Part shown: positions 41,903-50,821 of the stretch, one piece after another | Numbering within the stretch: the stretch's first letter is position 1 | Layout of the letters: every line of letters begins with the position of its first letter | DNA from: E44-bin89 sp034409565 | GTDB taxonomy: Bacteria; Chloroflexota; Dehalococcoidia; Dehalococcoidales; RBG-16-60-22 | Direction of reading: 5' to 3' | Assembly (NCBI GenBank): GCA_034409565.1 | Contig: DAOUMS010000015.1 | Location: 73,261-137,260 of the forward strand | DNA length: 64,000 nt | The notes under the pieces: model-generated | Seen by the model: only the letters and a program-made list of their open reading frames with translations | What the model was told of the DNA's origin: nothing | Database searches by the model: none | Made by a program: the position numbers and the translations under genes

Positions 41903-43447
41903 CTACTTTGCATAGTCAACGGCCCTGGTCTCTCTCAGCACGGTGACCTTTATCTGTCCCGGATAGTCCAGACCCTCTTCTATCTTCTTCACGATGTCCC
42001 GGGCAACCCGCATGGCACCCAGGTCATCAATTTCCTCGGGCTTGACCAGGATACGGATTTCCCGTCCGGCCTGGATGGCGTAGGACTTCTCCACACCCTT
42101 GAAGCCGTTGGCGATGTCCTCCAGCGCTTTCATTCGTTTCAGGTAGTTCTCCAGCGACTCGCGCCGGGCGCCCGGCCGGGCGCTGCTTATGGCATCCGCC
42201 GCCGAGATAATGAAACCCCACACGCCGACGCTCCCCGTCTCCAGGTGGTGCTCGGCAATGCCCTGCACCACCTCCGGTGATTTGTCCCACTGCTTCACCA
42301 GGTCGGCACCAATCTGGGCGTGGGTGCCCTCCACCTCACGGTCAACCGCCTTGCCGAGGTCGTGAAGGAGTCCCGCCCTTTTGGCGATGCCTAAGTCCGC
42401 CCCCAGTTCGGAGGCAATCATCCCGGCGATATGGGCCGTCTCAATGCTGTGTGTCAGGCTGTTCTGCCCATAGCTGGTGCGGTATTTCAGTCGACCCAGC
42501 AACCGGATAATCTCCGGTCGCAGCCCGTGCACGCCAACCTGATAGGCAGCCTGCTCCCCGGCACTATTGATATCTGCCTCCACCTCTTCTTTCGCTTTGG
42601 CAACCACCTCTTCAATACGTGCCGGATGGATGCGACCATCAAGAATTAGTTTATGCAGCGCGTTACGGGCGATTTCCCGCCGCACCGGGTCGAAACTGGA
42701 AAGGGTAACCGCTTCAGGCGTATCGTCAATTATCAGGTCCACACCGGTGGCCTGCTCCAGCGCCCGGATATTACGTCCTTCCCGGCCGATGAGCCTCCCC
42801 TTCATTTCATCACTGGGCAGCGGCACCACGGACACCGTAGACTCGGTGACAATCTCCGAAGCACTGCGCTGAATCGCCTGCGACAGTATCTCCTGGGCCT
42901 TCTCATCGGCCTCTTCTTTCAGCTTGGCTTCCCACTCACGAAGTCGCCTTGACGTTTCCTGCGCCATCTCCACCTGCATGGCATCAATCAGCTGCTGACG
43001 CGCTTCCGCGCTCGACATACCCGATATCAGCTCAAGCTGCTTCAACTGCCTGTCTCTCACCTCACCAAGCTGACCGCGAATGGACTCAACTTCCTTTTCC
43101 TTACCAGCCAGACTGCGCTCACGCTGCTCGACACTTTCCAGCTTCCGGTCCAGGTTTTCTATCTTCTGGCTCAGACGGTTTTCCTGGCGCTGCAGTTCGG
43201 AACGCCGCTCACGGTACTCAGCATCGACGGTTGATTTGGTCTTTCTCGCTTCCTCCTGAGCATTATTCAGCACCACTCTCGCCTCATCCCTGGCTTCAGC
43301 AAGCATTTTGGCCGCTTTGCGTTCGGCAATGCGCATCTGCCGGTTGAACATCACCCGGCGGAAAACAAAAAACGCCATACCGCCAAAGACAACGCCAATG
43401 ATAAAGGCAAAGAATATTGCCAGAATTACAACAATATCTATTTCCAT
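41903..43447 (-). CDS. rny: Ribonuclease Y
   Basis: Membrane-anchored endoribonuclease that starts mRNA decay. The 514 residues contain an N-terminal helix (about 6-28), a long coiled coil (about 40-200), a KH domain with IGREGRNIRALEQATGVDLI (near 215-240) and an HD domain with LLHDLGKAVD. Length is typical. It begins the rny-ymdB-PHP-plsY run and follows recX by 67 bases. GGGAGGTGA precedes the ATG. Confidence 0.95.
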   Translation of the reverse strand: MEIDIVVILAIFFAFIIGVVFGGMAFFVFRRVMFNRQMRIAERKAAKMLAEARDEARVVLNNAQEEARKTKSTVDAEYRERRSELQRQENRLSQKIENLDRKLESVEQRERSLAGKEKEVESIRGQLGEVRDRQLKQLELISGMSSAEARQQLIDAMQVEMAQETSRRLREWEAKLKEEADEKAQEILSQAIQRSASEIVTESTVSVVPLPSDEMKGRLIGREGRNIRALEQATGVDLIIDDTPEAVTLSSFDPVRREIARNALHKLILDGRIHPARIEEVVAKAKEEVEADINSAGEQAAYQVGVHGLRPEIIRLLGRLKYRTSYGQNSLTHSIETAHIAGMIASELGADLGIAKRAGLLHDLGKAVDREVEGTHAQIGADLVKQWDKSPEVVQGIAEHHLETGSVGVWGFIISAADAISSARPGARRESLENYLKRMKALEDIANGFKGVEKSYAIQAGREIRILVKPEEIDDLGAMRVARDIVKKIEEGLDYPGQIKVTVLRETRAVDYAK

Positions 43448-43514
43448 TGTGTCACCTCCCTTTTCTTTATTCTATATTCTTTTTATCGGGGGCAGCTTAA
43501 GACAGCTACATCAG

Positions 43515-44150
43515 CTATCCCGGGCTGCTCCCTCGTTCCTGCCATACCTTCTCCAGAGTATGGACAATAACTTCATAATTAAAACCCCGGCGTCGCAGAT
43601 AGTCCCCCAGCCGGCGCCGAAAGTCTTGATATTCGGCTGGCGCCCCGCGGCGTGTCTTCTGCAGTGCTGCCCGATAGGCACTTTCCTCGTCATCCATACC
43701 AGCCACCACCTGCTCGGCAACGTCGTCCATTACCCCCATTCGTTTTAGCTCCCACCTGGTCAGCCACTGGCTGCGCGGAGAGAACGACTCCCGGTTCTCC
43801 TTCCAGAATTGAGCAAAAGCCTGGTCATCCAGCAGGTTCTGTTCCTGCAGGCGGGCAACAACCGCATCTATGGTTTCTCCATCAAAGCCACGGCGCTGCA
43901 TCCGCTCCCTGATTTCAGATTCACTGCGGGGACGGTAGCCGAGGTACCGGTAAGCCGCCGCCAGACAGCGCTGCAACCGGTCGCTGCCGGTCAGCGCTTC
44001 AATCTGGTCATCGGAAAGCTCCTGGCCCACCTGCAGGTCTTCTGTCGCCGCGACCTCAGCCCCGAGGCTGAAAGCAAACCTTCCGTCCAGATAAATATTT
44101 ATCCTTTTCTCTCTTCCCCTCCCCGTGCGGAGGTCGGTAATCCTGCTCAC
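43515..44150 (-). CDS. recX: RecA regulatory protein RecX
   Basis: Modulator that caps RecA filaments. The 211 residues form three-helix repeats, with CLAAAYRYLGYRPRSESEIRERMQRRG in the first and RRRGFNYEVI near the end, all RecX features. Start is GTG at 44150. It follows recA with a strong hairpin terminator between them (44165-44202), so its level is expected to be well below that of RecA. Confidence 0.9.
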   Translation of the reverse strand: MSRITDLRTGRGREKRINIYLDGRFAFSLGAEVAATEDLQVGQELSDDQIEALTGSDRLQRCLAAAYRYLGYRPRSESEIRERMQRRGFDGETIDAVVARLQEQNLLDDQAFAQFWKENRESFSPRSQWLTRWELKRMGVMDDVAEQVVAGMDDEESAYRAALQKTRRGAPAEYQDFRRRLGDYLRRRGFNYEVIVHTLEKVWQERGSSPG

Positions 44151-44164
44151 CTTACTTTGTCCCC

Positions 44165-44202
44165 TTAAAAACGCAAGGCTGAAGCCTATGCCTCAGCCTT
44201 GC
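44165..44202 (-). terminator. Rho-independent terminator between recA and recX
   Basis: GCAAGGCTGA and TCAGCCTTGC (44173-44182 and 44193-44202) make a perfect 10-base stem with a 10-base loop, followed on the minus strand by GTTTTT. It lies 42 bases after the recA stop and would reduce readthrough into recX. Confidence 0.8.
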
Positions 44203-44243
44203 ACTCTTTACGCTATTCGGTTTTCAGTTATGACAAAATGCCC

Positions 44244-45257
44244 TCATTCATTGGGCACGGCAAAATGAGTGGTATTGGCTGAGGCCCTTATTCTCTTTTC
44301 CATTTCCTGGGCAAGCTCGGGGTTCTGCACCAGAAATTGCTTGGCCGCTTCCCTGCCCTGCCCGAGGCGGACATCGCCGTAAGAGAGAAAGGCACCAGCC
44401 TTACTAACCAGCTCCATTTCCAGACCCAGGTCAATAAGATTGCCCTCTTTGCTTATACCGTGGTCAAACATGATGTCAAAATCAGCATTACGAAAAGGCG
44501 GGGCAACCTTGTTCTTGACAACCTTGGCCCTGACGTGGTTTCCTATGGCTTCATTTCCCTGCTTGATGGTTTCAACGCGTCTGAGGTCAATCCGCACCGA
44601 GCTGTAAAACTTGAGTGCCCGGCCGCCCGGCGTTACCTCAGGATTGCCAAAGATAATGCCGACCTTTTCCCTGAGCTGGTTGATGAAAATGACCGCTGTC
44701 CCGGAACGGCCAATGGCCGCCGCCAGCTTGCGCAGGGCCTGTGACATCAGACGCGCCTGCAGACCCACCTGCGGCTCCCCCATATCCCCTTCAATCTCGG
44801 CCCGGGGCACCAGCGCCGCCACGCTGTCAATCACGATGGCGTCAATGGCACTGCTCCTTACCAGCGCCTCACAGATTTCCAGCGCCTGCTCCCCGGTATC
44901 CGGCTGGGAGATAAGCAGTTCCTCAACATTAACACCGCAATTTGCCGCATAGGACGGGTCTAACGCATGTTCAGCATCGATATAGGCAGCCGTACCACCG
45001 CGTTTCTGTGATTCCGCAATGATATGCTGAGCCAAGGTAGTCTTCCCGGACGCCTCCGGACCAAATATTTCCGTGATGCGACCTCTGGGAATACCGCCAA
45101 TACCTAAAGCCAGGTCCAGAGCCAGCGAGCCGCTGGGTATAGCCTCCACGGAAGATACTCCCGCGGACTCCCCCAGCTTCATAATGGAGCCTTTGCCAAA
45201 CCTTTTCTCAATCTGGCCAATCGCCAGCTCCAGTGCCTTCTCTCTCTCGGTAATCAT
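44244..45257 (-). CDS. recA: Recombinase A
   Basis: ATP-dependent strand-exchange protein and SOS co-protease. From the ATG at 45257 it has 337 residues, with GPEASGKTT (Walker A), YIDAEHALD, VIDSVAALVPRAEIEGDMG, LRKLAAAIGRSGTAVIFINQLREK and GGRALKFYSSVR, all standard. A frame to 45311 adds 18 residues that other RecA proteins lack, so I use the shorter start. TTGTTT and TATTAT 17 bases apart lie just upstream, but leave almost no leader, so the real promoter may be elsewhere. recX follows. Confidence 0.96.
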   Translation of the reverse strand: MITEREKALELAIGQIEKRFGKGSIMKLGESAGVSSVEAIPSGSLALDLALGIGGIPRGRITEIFGPEASGKTTLAQHIIAESQKRGGTAAYIDAEHALDPSYAANCGVNVEELLISQPDTGEQALEICEALVRSSAIDAIVIDSVAALVPRAEIEGDMGEPQVGLQARLMSQALRKLAAAIGRSGTAVIFINQLREKVGIIFGNPEVTPGGRALKFYSSVRIDLRRVETIKQGNEAIGNHVRAKVVKNKVAPPFRNADFDIMFDHGISKEGNLIDLGLEMELVSKAGAFLSYGDVRLGQGREAAKQFLVQNPELAQEMEKRIRASANTTHFAVPNE

Positions 45258-45385
45258 CTGCCTTTTTACATAATAGCAGACAATGTTAAGCAAAACAAGG
45301 GAAAAACGCATTATTTGGTACTAGGCATAGCCCGGTAAATTTAAATAAAAAACCGGCCCGCTTTCTGCCCGGTACGATAAAAGCA

Positions 45386-45414
45386 TTGCATAAATAATCA
45401 CGCAAGGCTATAAT
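45386..45414 (+). promoter_or_regulatory. Promoter of the ferredoxin-domain gene
   Basis: TTGCAT (45386-45391) and TATAAT (45409-45414) are 17 bases apart, 39 bases before the ATG at 45454, which itself follows an ideal AAGGAGG. It is divergent from recA. Confidence 0.7.
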
Positions 45415-45453
45415 GACAGTTAACCTCGTGAAATATTACTCAAGGAGGAAGAA

Positions 45454-46299
45454 ATGTGCGAATTCTGCCACAAGCACGGAGAAGGCAAGAAATGGTACCT
45501 GCAGGCCAAGAATTACTCGGAAGACTTATTGAGTGACCTGAAACGCCGCAAATTTATTGCCGATTTCTTCTCCCACCCTGAAGAACTTACCGAAAAAGTA
45601 GGGGGACTCGAAAAGCTCAGCCGGGCACCGGCTTTTGTGAGAGGAGTGCTGACACCTTATATCTCTGGCCGGCAGAAAAAAGTGCACTTCGGCCAGGTCC
45701 TGCCCATCGAAGACGTGGCACATATCTTCGATTTCGTCACCGAGATTGTACGCCTGAACTGTATCTGCCGCCAGCAGACCACCGGCACGGAGCAGCGTTA
45801 TTGCTACGGGATAAGCCTGGCGCCACAAGGCGGGGAGATGTTTAAGATAGTTAAGGAAATTGACGCCAGCTACCTGACGGGGCCGAATACATCCGGCCTG
45901 GAAAAGCTGACCAAAGAAGAGGCCCTGGACAGCTTTCGCCAGCACGAGAAAGAAGGCCTCTGCCACAGCGTCTGGACCTTTATGGCGCCATTCATTGGCG
46001 GTATCTGCAACTGCGACCGTTCCGACTGCTACGCCATGCGTGCCACGGTGACGTACGGCGTCCCGGTAATGTTCCGCGCGGAGTATGTAGCGGAGGTCAA
46101 TCCTGAGCTGTGTAACGGCTGCCGCCAGTGCATGCGCGTCTGCCAGTTCGGCGCCATAGGCTACAGTGCCGCCAATAAGAAAGTAGTCATTGACCCCAGG
46201 CGCTGCTACGGCTGCGGCACCTGCCGTGCCAGCTGCACCAAAGATGCCATCACGCTGCACGACCGCGCCAGCGTACCCGTAGCCGCCAATATATGGTAG
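45454..46299 (+). CDS. Ferredoxin-domain protein with extra cysteine clusters
   Basis: A 281-residue soluble Fe-S protein. The C-terminus holds two [4Fe-4S] motifs (Cys220/223/226/230 and Cys251/254/257/261). The first 200 residues carry further cysteines (2, 5, 103, 105, 117, 170, 185, 187, 192), including CEFC and CNCDRSDC, enough for another one or two clusters. I do not recognise the N-terminal family. Partner and reaction are unknown. It has its own promoter and an ideal ribosome-binding site; nadE converges 24 bases downstream. Confidence 0.75.
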   Translation: MCEFCHKHGEGKKWYLQAKNYSEDLLSDLKRRKFIADFFSHPEELTEKVGGLEKLSRAPAFVRGVLTPYISGRQKKVHFGQVLPIEDVAHIFDFVTEIVRLNCICRQQTTGTEQRYCYGISLAPQGGEMFKIVKEIDASYLTGPNTSGLEKLTKEEALDSFRQHEKEGLCHSVWTFMAPFIGGICNCDRSDCYAMRATVTYGVPVMFRAEYVAEVNPELCNGCRQCMRVCQFGAIGYSAANKKVVIDPRRCYGCGTCRASCTKDAITLHDRASVPVAANIW

Positions 46300-46323
46300 C
46301 TGTATTGACTGAGGCAGGCTCTC

Positions 46324-47052
46324 TCAAAACTCCGGTATCGGGGGCAGAGAGCGCTTGTGGGCGCTGCTGGCCCTCATGGTTTCAATCTTTTTCCGCACCT
46401 CGTCGGGCGCCTCACCGGCAAGAATAAATCTATCCAGCGCCTCGTAGCTAATTCCCATCTCGGTCTCATCAGTCTGCCCCTCCCACAGCCCCGCCGAGGG
46501 CGGCTTGTCAATGATTTCCCGGGTTATGCCGAGGTAACTCGCCAGTTCCCTGACCTGTCCCTTGACCAGATTGCCCATCGGCATGATATCCACCCCACCA
46601 TCCCCGTACTTGGTGAAGTAGCCAATGGTAATTTCGCTGCGGTTGCTTGAGCCGGCCACCATATATTTAAGCTGGTTGGCGATATAGTAAAGCGCCACCA
46701 TCCTCAGCCTCACCTTCAGGTTGGCCCGGGCAAGATGGCTCGACCCGGCATCAGCTTTGAAATCGGGCAGTTTCTCGAGCAGCCCGTTGTACACCTCATC
46801 GAGCACCACCTCCACGGCGGGGATGGCAAATTTCTCGGCCAGCGCCTGGGCGTGCGCCTTATCTTCAGGATGGCTGTGGCAGGGCATCATCACCCCCAGC
46901 GTGTTTTCGGGAAAGGCGCGTTTACACAGTACGGCCAGCACCGCGGAGTCAACGCCACCGCTTATCCCCACCACCACTCCCACGCAGCCCCGGGACGTTA
47001 CCTCGTCTCTGAGCCATGAAATCAACTTCTCCGTTAAGACCTCGATATTCAT
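46324..47052 (-). CDS. nadE: NH3-dependent NAD synthetase
   Basis: Amidates nicotinate adenine dinucleotide to NAD with ATP and ammonia. The 242 residues carry the PP-loop SGGVDS (31-36), NRSEITIGYFTKYGDGG (substrate pocket) and PPSAGLWEGQTDE. No glutaminase domain is present, so it uses free ammonia. It ends tail-to-tail with the ferredoxin-domain gene and is divergent from the URO-D-family gene. Confidence 0.93.
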   Translation of the reverse strand: MNIEVLTEKLISWLRDEVTSRGCVGVVVGISGGVDSAVLAVLCKRAFPENTLGVMMPCHSHPEDKAHAQALAEKFAIPAVEVVLDEVYNGLLEKLPDFKADAGSSHLARANLKVRLRMVALYYIANQLKYMVAGSSNRSEITIGYFTKYGDGGVDIMPMGNLVKGQVRELASYLGITREIIDKPPSAGLWEGQTDETEMGISYEALDRFILAGEAPDEVRKKIETMRASSAHKRSLPPIPEF

Positions 47053-47179
47053 TCCTGCCTCCGTGGTGGTCCGGCGTTACCGCTAGTATACTACTGCGCT
47101 GTGGAGCGGTCAAAGCGGTGATATACTTTTCCGGCAGGATTATTATATACTCTATATACTCCGCACGGGAGGTGATGAT

Positions 47180-48355
47180 ATGCCTTTAAGCCACCGCGAA
47201 AGAGTCATCAAGGCGCTGCGCCACCAGGAGCCGGACCGGGTGCCCATTGACCTCGGCAGCACCAATAACAGCAGCATTCACATCAAGGGCTACCAGAAAC
47301 TGAAAGCCCATTTTGGCGTTAAAGACGAGGACATAATCATCCACCGCATGATGCAGACTGCCGCCGTGCATGAGCCCGTCCTCCAGGCCCTTGATGTTGA
47401 CCTGCGCTTTGTTACCTCAGGTAGCTCCGATAGCAAACCGGATAAACCGTTCGGTGAGGACGGTTACGAGGACGAGTGGGGAGTCGTCCGCCGCATGCCG
47501 GCAACCTCTCTTTACTATGACCTGGTAAAGTCGCCTCTGGCCGGAGCGGTAACCGTTCAGGACGTTGTTAACTACCCTGTGCCCGACCCCACCGACCCCG
47601 GCTATACCAGAGGAGTTCGGGACAAGCTCAAGCACTACAAAGAGAACACTGATTACGCCGTGGTGCTGCGCCTGCCATCGGTGTTTGTGCACACGACCCA
47701 GTACCTGCGCGGCTTTGAGGACTGGTTTATGGACCTCGCCGCCGATAAAAAACTGGCCGGCGCTGTTTTCGACCTGGTCACCGACCAGACCACCGCCATG
47801 GCCGCGGAACTCCTGAAAGCTGGCGGCGACCTGGCCGACGTCGTCGTCGTCAGCGATGACATGGGATTTCAGAACGGGCCCATCGTTTCCCCGGAACTGT
47901 ACCGTGAACTTCTCAAGCCCCGCCACAAGAGATACTTTGACACCGTCAGAAAGCACACTTCGGCTTTCATTCACTTTCACTGCTGCGGTTCCATCTACAA
48001 ATTGCTGCCGGACCTTATTGACATCGGCGTTGACGTTATTCACCCGGTACAGGTGGCGGCCAAAGATATGGACTCCAGCAAGCTGGCCGCTGACTTCGGT
48101 GACCGGTTGAGCTTCTGGGGTGCCGTTGATACCCAGTTCGTGCTGCCCAAAGGCAGCCCCGACGACGTTAAAGCCGAAGTCAGGCGGCGTATCCACGACC
48201 TTGCCCCTGGTGGCGGCTACATACTGGGGGCGGTGCACAACATCCAGCCGGACGTGCCGGTGGAGAATATCCTGGCCATGTATGAGGCCGCCAGGGAGTA
48301 CGGCAAATACCCCATTTCTCCGGACTCATTGACCGGAAGGCCGGAAAAGCCGTAA
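47180..48355 (+). CDS. Uroporphyrinogen decarboxylase-family protein, MtaA-like
   Basis: URO-D-fold protein of 391 residues. The N-terminus MPLSHRERVIKALRHQEPDRVP and HFHCCGSIYKLLPDLIDIG (zinc-type H-x-C motif) place it nearer the corrinoid-methyltransferase branch (MtaA/CmuA) than HemE. It may move a methyl group between a corrinoid protein and an acceptor, but no corrinoid protein gene lies beside it. GGGAGGTGATG precedes the start. fmdB and DUF763 genes follow on the same strand. Confidence 0.8.
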   Translation: MPLSHRERVIKALRHQEPDRVPIDLGSTNNSSIHIKGYQKLKAHFGVKDEDIIIHRMMQTAAVHEPVLQALDVDLRFVTSGSSDSKPDKPFGEDGYEDEWGVVRRMPATSLYYDLVKSPLAGAVTVQDVVNYPVPDPTDPGYTRGVRDKLKHYKENTDYAVVLRLPSVFVHTTQYLRGFEDWFMDLAADKKLAGAVFDLVTDQTTAMAAELLKAGGDLADVVVVSDDMGFQNGPIVSPELYRELLKPRHKRYFDTVRKHTSAFIHFHCCGSIYKLLPDLIDIGVDVIHPVQVAAKDMDSSKLAADFGDRLSFWGAVDTQFVLPKGSPDDVKAEVRRRIHDLAPGGGYILGAVHNIQPDVPVENILAMYEAAREYGKYPISPDSLTGRPEKP

Positions 48356-48377
48356 ACTGGATATAGGGTGGTGAAAG

Positions 48378-48614
48378 ATGCCCATTTATGAATACACCTG
48401 TGCCGATTGCGAGCTCACTTTCGAGTTGATGAGGCCACTCAGCGAGGCGGATAAAGACGCCCCCTGCCCTCGCTGCCAGAGTCAGGCCAAACGAATAATG
48501 TCGCCCTGCGTTTCCTTCACCAGAGACAGCGTCGGGCTAACGACCCGTGTTTCCGGAAGCGGTGGCTCGTGCGCCGGATGCGGCTCGAACAGCTGCGCTA
48601 CCTGCGGTCATTAG
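48378..48614 (+). CDS. FmdB-family zinc ribbon protein
   Basis: A 78-residue protein beginning MPIYEYTCADCELTFELMRP, the FmdB signature, with zinc pairs CADC and CPRC. An additional Cys-rich tail (CAGCGSNSCATCGH) follows a Gly/Ser linker. Family members are proposed regulators; the role is unproven. It is 22 bases after the URO-D-family gene and 18 before DUF763. Confidence 0.88.
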   Translation: MPIYEYTCADCELTFELMRPLSEADKDAPCPRCQSQAKRIMSPCVSFTRDSVGLTTRVSGSGGSCAGCGSNSCATCGH

Positions 48615-48632
48615 CGGGGAGGCATACGCATT

Positions 48633-49715
48633 ATGACTGCCCCCACCAGAACCGGCATTGCCCATCTCCCCCTCCACTCCGGCAAGGCGCCGCCCTGGCT
48701 TTTCCAGCGCATGGTGAAATTGGCGCGGGAAATCACGCTGGCCATTATCACGGATTTCGGCCCGGAAGAGATGCTGCGCCGCCTTTCCCATCCCTACTGG
48801 TTCCAGTCCCTGGGCTGTGTGCTGGGCTTTGACTGGCACAGCAGCGGGGTCACCACCACACTCTGCGGGGCGCTCAAGGAAGCGTTGCGGGGCATGGAAC
48901 GGGACATCGGCTTTTACGTGGCCGGCGGCAAGGGGAAGACCTCGCGCCAGACCCCCGGTGAAATTGAACGGTGGGGCGACCGCCTTTCTCTGGACCCGCT
49001 GCCGCTGGTCTATGCCAGCCGCATGTCGGCCAAGGTGGACAGCGCCGCCGTGCAGGACGGCTATCAACTCTACCACCACTCCTTCTTCTTTACCGGCAAC
49101 GGCCACTGGGCGGTGGTCCAGCAGGGCATGAATGAAGTCAACCGCTACGCCCGCCGCTATCACTGGCTGGGGGAAGCGGTCAGCAGCTTCGTCAACGAGC
49201 CGCACTCGGCGGTGCTCTCCGAGGCAAGGGCACAGGCGCTCAATCTGGTGGCCAGCGAGAGCGACCCGGCGCGCCATACCATCACCGGCATCGCCACTGA
49301 GGAGAAACCGGAAAAGACATTATTGGAACTGAAGAAACTGAAGACCTTAAACCTCCCCGCCCGCCACCAGCTCCTGGTCAACGATTTGCACCCCGATAGC
49401 CTGAGTCGCATTCTGCTGAGCACCTACGAGCGCCAGCCAGCCGACTTTGAGCAACTACTGGGACTTTCCGGCGTCGGTGCCAAGACGCTGCGGGCGCTGA
49501 GCCTCATCTCCGAGCTGGTCCACGGCGTTGCCCCCAGCTACCGCGACCCCGCCCGCTATGCCTTCGCCCACGGCGGGAAGGACGGCATCCCCTACCCCGT
49601 AGACCGCAAGACCTACGACCAGAGCATCGAGCTGCTCTCAAAAGCAATCAGGAAAGCCAGACTGGGGCTGAGCGAGAAGAACGAGGCTTTAAACAGGCTC
49701 CACCGCATGGGCTAA
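48633..49715 (+). CDS. DUF763 protein
   Basis: A 360-residue protein of the DUF763 family, recognised by RTGIAHLPLHSGKAPPWLFQRMVKLAR at the N-terminus and YHHSFFFTGNGHWAVVQQGMN in the middle. The C-terminal part has a helix-hairpin-helix-like LLGLSGVGAKTLRALSLI, suggesting DNA contact. DUF763 occurs mainly in archaea and thermophilic bacteria and has no firm function; a DNA-related role is an inference. It is the third gene of the plus-strand run from 47180. Confidence 0.85.
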   Translation: MTAPTRTGIAHLPLHSGKAPPWLFQRMVKLAREITLAIITDFGPEEMLRRLSHPYWFQSLGCVLGFDWHSSGVTTTLCGALKEALRGMERDIGFYVAGGKGKTSRQTPGEIERWGDRLSLDPLPLVYASRMSAKVDSAAVQDGYQLYHHSFFFTGNGHWAVVQQGMNEVNRYARRYHWLGEAVSSFVNEPHSAVLSEARAQALNLVASESDPARHTITGIATEEKPEKTLLELKKLKTLNLPARHQLLVNDLHPDSLSRILLSTYERQPADFEQLLGLSGVGAKTLRALSLISELVHGVAPSYRDPARYAFAHGGKDGIPYPVDRKTYDQSIELLSKAIRKARLGLSEKNEALNRLHRMG

Positions 49716-49769
49716 AACCTGCCGTGCCCCAACCACATGCCGCACGCCCGGGGATTCATCCCCGAGATA

Positions 49770-49797
49770 TTGACACCACACTAAATAAAGCTATAAT
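49770..49797 (+). promoter_or_regulatory. Promoter of the DUF3096 gene
   Basis: TTGACA (49770-49775) and TATAAT (49792-49797), both consensus, are 16 bases apart. A CGGGGAT-TC-ATCCCCG repeat with 7-base arms (49749-49764) lies just upstream of the -35 and could be a binding site. Confidence 0.7.
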
Positions 49798-49853
49798 AGC
49801 ATTTAACTGATATGCAAAAGACCTGAAAAAGTCTGAAACGTAAGGAGGTTACC

Positions 49854-50012
49854 ATGGGGATTCCACAAATCAGCGGCGTCATTGGGGGTATTCTGGCCAT
49901 CATAGCGGGAATTGTGGTGATAATCAAGCCACAGATAATCGCCTGGGTACTGGGTATATATTTAATTATCTTTGGCGCTTTTGCGGTTCTGGCGGCTGTG
50001 GGGATAACATAA
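49854..50012 (+). CDS. DUF3096 small membrane protein
   Basis: A 52-residue protein starting MGIPQISGVIGGILAIIAGI, with two hydrophobic helices joined by KPQ and a WVLGIYLIIFGAFAVL second helix. This is the DUF3096 pattern, found in Chloroflexota and other bacteria, with unknown function. It has a consensus promoter and an ideal TAAGGAGGT eight bases before the start, so it should be strongly expressed. It is too short for many gene finders. Confidence 0.8.
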   Translation: MGIPQISGVIGGILAIIAGIVVIIKPQIIAWVLGIYLIIFGAFAVLAAVGIT

Positions 50013-50048
50013 CCCCCTGCTCATTCACAACCGGCCGTGCAGATTAGG

Positions 50049-50708
50049 CTACGCTATTCCCTCCAGCCCCCTGACCACGTCATTGAGGTCGTTGAAGGGC
50101 GCGCACTTGAGGTTATTCTCCCAGCAGTGGGCCAGCAGGTCGTCGCGGGCAAATACCCGGTCAGTCAGACTTGCCGGCGCTATATCTGAATACCCATCGC
50201 CAATGTAGATAACACGGTAGCCCTGATTTTTATGCCGCTCAACGTATAACTGTTTGAAGTTGTCAAGTACTGGCTGGCCATCAGGACCGATGTAGGTAAT
50301 GCCGAGACCATCAGACTTGAACTCGGTATGCGCCGCGAATACCTCTATCCCGCTGACGCCAATGTGTTTCAGGACAGCCTCAATGTAAAACCGCAGTCCG
50401 TTGCTGACGATGACAAAGGCAAAACCCTTTCTGGAACATAAATCCAGCAGTTCCTTGAACCCGGGGCGGATGCTCACCCTGTCGCCGGCAAACAGGTAAT
50501 CGAGCATGGTCTTTTCATCGGCTTTTATCATGGCAAAAGTCCTCTGGCTGAAGACGCCGACCGGTATCCTGTGCTCCCGGTATTCCTCCAGAAACTGCCG
50601 CCAGTCGCCATTGGCAAAGGCATCGAGGAGCATAAAGCTCACATCGAACTCGGCAATCGTGTTGTCAAAATCACATTGCACCAGCGTTTTCTTTCCAGTG
50701 GAATTCAT
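50049..50708 (-). CDS. HAD phosphatase, MtnX/phosphoserine-phosphatase-like
   Basis: A 219-residue HAD hydrolase. DFDNTIAEFD (first motif, two Asp), VIVSNG (second) and IGDGYSDIAPA (Asp pair) are the catalytic sites, with a four-helix cap. The sequence resembles MtnX-type enzymes of methionine salvage and phosphoserine phosphatase; the substrate cannot be told apart here. The ATG at 50708 after GGGAG is chosen; a longer frame to 50783 adds 25 unmatched residues. It is divergent from the DUF72 gene. Confidence 0.8.
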   Translation of the reverse strand: MNSTGKKTLVQCDFDNTIAEFDVSFMLLDAFANGDWRQFLEEYREHRIPVGVFSQRTFAMIKADEKTMLDYLFAGDRVSIRPGFKELLDLCSRKGFAFVIVSNGLRFYIEAVLKHIGVSGIEVFAAHTEFKSDGLGITYIGPDGQPVLDNFKQLYVERHKNQGYRVIYIGDGYSDIAPASLTDRVFARDDLLAHCWENNLKCAPFNDLNDVVRGLEGIA

Positions 50709-50821
50709 GATTTCTCCCGTGGTCAGTGATAATCTTGTGGGGTTCCCCATAAAAGATACCATTAAAGCCGCGTGGAAGTCCATTCATTGAGGTGCTAGAA
50801 TAAAATTGAGCGTTCAACAAC

